A stretch of DNA of 7,324 nucleotides from Erysipelotrichaceae bacterium (GTDB lineage: Bacteria; Bacillota_I; Bacilli_A; Erysipelotrichales; Erysipelotrichaceae): positions 1-7,324 of the forward strand of contig JAGACP010000041.1 in the NCBI GenBank assembly GCA_017614055.1. The letters run 5' to 3'. Under the pieces are notes generated by a model that made no database searches, was not told the DNA's origin, and was given only the letters and a program-made list of their open reading frames with translations. The position numbers and the translations under genes are program-made. Below are positions 6,407-7,324 of this stretch, one piece after another; positions within the stretch are counted from its first letter, which is position 1; every line of letters starts with the position of its first letter.

Positions 6407-6440
6407 AAAGCCTGAAATAATTCAGGCTTTTATTTTATCT
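6407..6440 (+). terminator. Intrinsic terminator after tRNA-Gln
   Basis: Perfect 10-bp stem AAAGCCTGAA (6407-6416) and TTCAGGCTTT (6421-6430) with a four-base ATAA loop, followed by the T-rich TATTTTATCT. It begins ten bases after the tRNA. On the minus strand the hairpin lies about 30 bases past the stop of the NlpC/P60-like gene but is followed by CAATG rather than a T-run. It may weakly stop convergent transcription as well. Confidence 0.88.
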
Positions 6441-6459
6441 ATAATATCTTTTTAGTCGA

Positions 6460-7324
6460 TCAATTCCACATTGCCGTGTAATTGCCTCTGCCGTTGCCGT
6501 TTGTTTCGTAATAACCATCCATCAGAGAAACATACTGCCAGTTATCCGACCAGGAGTCATCCGAACCGGGCAGATAATTCTTAAGATCAGCCTTTCTGGA
6601 AGTGATGACCTCCAGTCCGTTATCCCAGTACTGATGGGCGATATAGACGTTCTCTTCGTCTACGCCGACAACGACCGCAGTAGTTCCGTCCCATGCGATG
6701 ATGTCTCCGGCCTGTATTTCATCAGGATCGATCTCATCCAGCCAGACAGCGCCGCCGTCACCGTTGGACAGATCAGGAACGCAGAAGACATCTCCTTCAT
6801 AATTGTTTCCCGCTCCGTAATCGCCCGGGTCGAATCCGGCCTGCACCAGACACCATGTCACGAAACCGCTGCAGTCAAGGCCGTTAGGATGAAGAAGTAC
6901 GCCGCACGACATGTGCATCATGGAACCCCACATGCCCGGTCCTTCGATGATCCCTTCCGGATCGATCACGGAATACTTATCTTCGCTCAGATACAGACCC
7001 TTATGATAGAATCTTCCTTCTCCGTCACAGTAGACCCCTCCGGTCATCCTTCCGTTCTCGCAGAAATAAGGGATCTTGTAGTTGAAACACATCGAAAGGA
7101 ATCTTGCCGCCTCGGCAACGGCCGCCCTGGTCTTGTATCCGACCTCGTTGATCCTTGCTTCAAGCGCCTTGTCCAGATAAGCGGCTTCTTCAGGAGTATA
7201 GGCATATTCGAAGATATCCGTCTTGTAATTGTCGATATGAGCTATCGAATAAAGATCCGATACAGATACTTCAATCTTTTCATCCGTTTCAGGACGATAG
7301 ACGAGACATTCACCGGTTGCGATG
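6460..7324 (-). CDS. NlpC/P60-like (C40 peptidase family) protein, N-terminus outside window
   Basis: The frame is open from the right edge to the TGA at 6460, giving 287 visible residues with the start outside the window; the first internal Met is at 7092. The C-terminal part looks like an NlpC/P60 cell-wall peptidase domain. The nucleophile motif GLDCSGFV has its Cys encoded at 6873-6871, followed by a helix WCLVQAGFDPG. Later come the strand motif IQAGDIIAWDG and VVVGVDEENVYIAHQYW. Before it, a helix-like segment (RAAVAEAARFLSM...IPYF) leads into the domain as in family members. Where the catalytic His is expected (WDG-H-x-A) the sequence has WDGTTAVVVG, so the usual His is apparently replaced by Thr. 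The fragment is acidic and Cys-rich (eight Cys). Likely exported, but the signal sequence is not visible. Activity on peptidoglycan is inferred from the family only. It is convergent with the tRNA and unrelated in context to the transporter. Confidence 0.85.
   Translation of the reverse strand, partial: IATGECLVYRPETDEKIEVSVSDLYSIAHIDNYKTDIFEYAYTPEEAAYLDKALEARINEVGYKTRAAVAEAARFLSMCFNYKIPYFCENGRMTGGVYCDGEGRFYHKGLYLSEDKYSVIDPEGIIEGPGMWGSMMHMSCGVLLHPNGLDCSGFVTWCLVQAGFDPGDYGAGNNYEGDVFCVPDLSNGDGGAVWLDEIDPDEIQAGDIIAWDGTTAVVVGVDEENVYIAHQYWDNGLEVITSRKADLKNYLPGSDDSWSDNWQYVSLMDGYYETNGNGRGNYTAMWN

Overview
The window looks like ordinary chromosomal DNA from a low-to-mid GC Gram-positive bacterium, probably a Clostridia-type Bacillota. 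The clues are a lipobox-bearing ABC solute-binding lipoprotein, tightly packed genes with GGAGG-type ribosome binding sites, a TTG start, a compact OmpR-family two-component pair, a tRNA with encoded CCA, and short AT-rich intergenic gaps. The genus cannot be named from the sequence alone. No mobile element, CRISPR array, riboswitch or integration scar was seen, and no gene-free stretch exceeds about 215 bases.

Layout from right to left. A minus-strand gene for a secreted NlpC/P60-like protein runs in from the right edge and stops at 6460, with its start outside the window. Convergent to it is a single plus-strand tRNA-Gln (anticodon CTG, 6321-6396) with its own promoter and a strong intrinsic terminator. 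Divergent from the tRNA, and read leftwards, are a response regulator (5579-6247) and a sensor histidine kinase (4201-5595) that overlap by 17 bases. A 52-base gap with a promoter-like TATAAT inside a 17-bp near-palindrome follows. Then comes a four-gene ABC importer read in the same direction: ATPase (3057-4148), two permeases (2171-3064 and 1330-2169) and the solute-binding lipoprotein (start 1333, running off the left edge). The importer genes overlap or nearly touch (8-base overlap, 1-base gap, 4-base ATGA overlap).

How the parts work together. The importer is a complete carbohydrate-uptake class 1 (Ugp/Msm/Mal-like) system: the lipoprotein captures solute outside the membrane, the two six-helix permeases form the channel, and the MalK-like ATPase drives transport. 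The binding protein resembles UgpB in overall pattern, so glycerol-3-phosphate or a related polar solute is one possibility, but a sugar or oligosaccharide is equally open. The two-component pair lies directly upstream on the same strand with no terminator visible between, so it may be co-transcribed with the importer or regulate it; this is inference. The usual partners of Gram-positive sugar ABC operons are AraC-type YesM/YesN pairs, so an OmpR-type pair here is mildly unusual.

No clearly new biological system is visible. The points most worth a second look are the candidate operator over the transporter promoter, the loss of the expected catalytic histidine in the NlpC/P60-like protein, a cysteine/histidine cluster in the regulatory domain of the ATPase, and a six-base variable loop in the tRNA.
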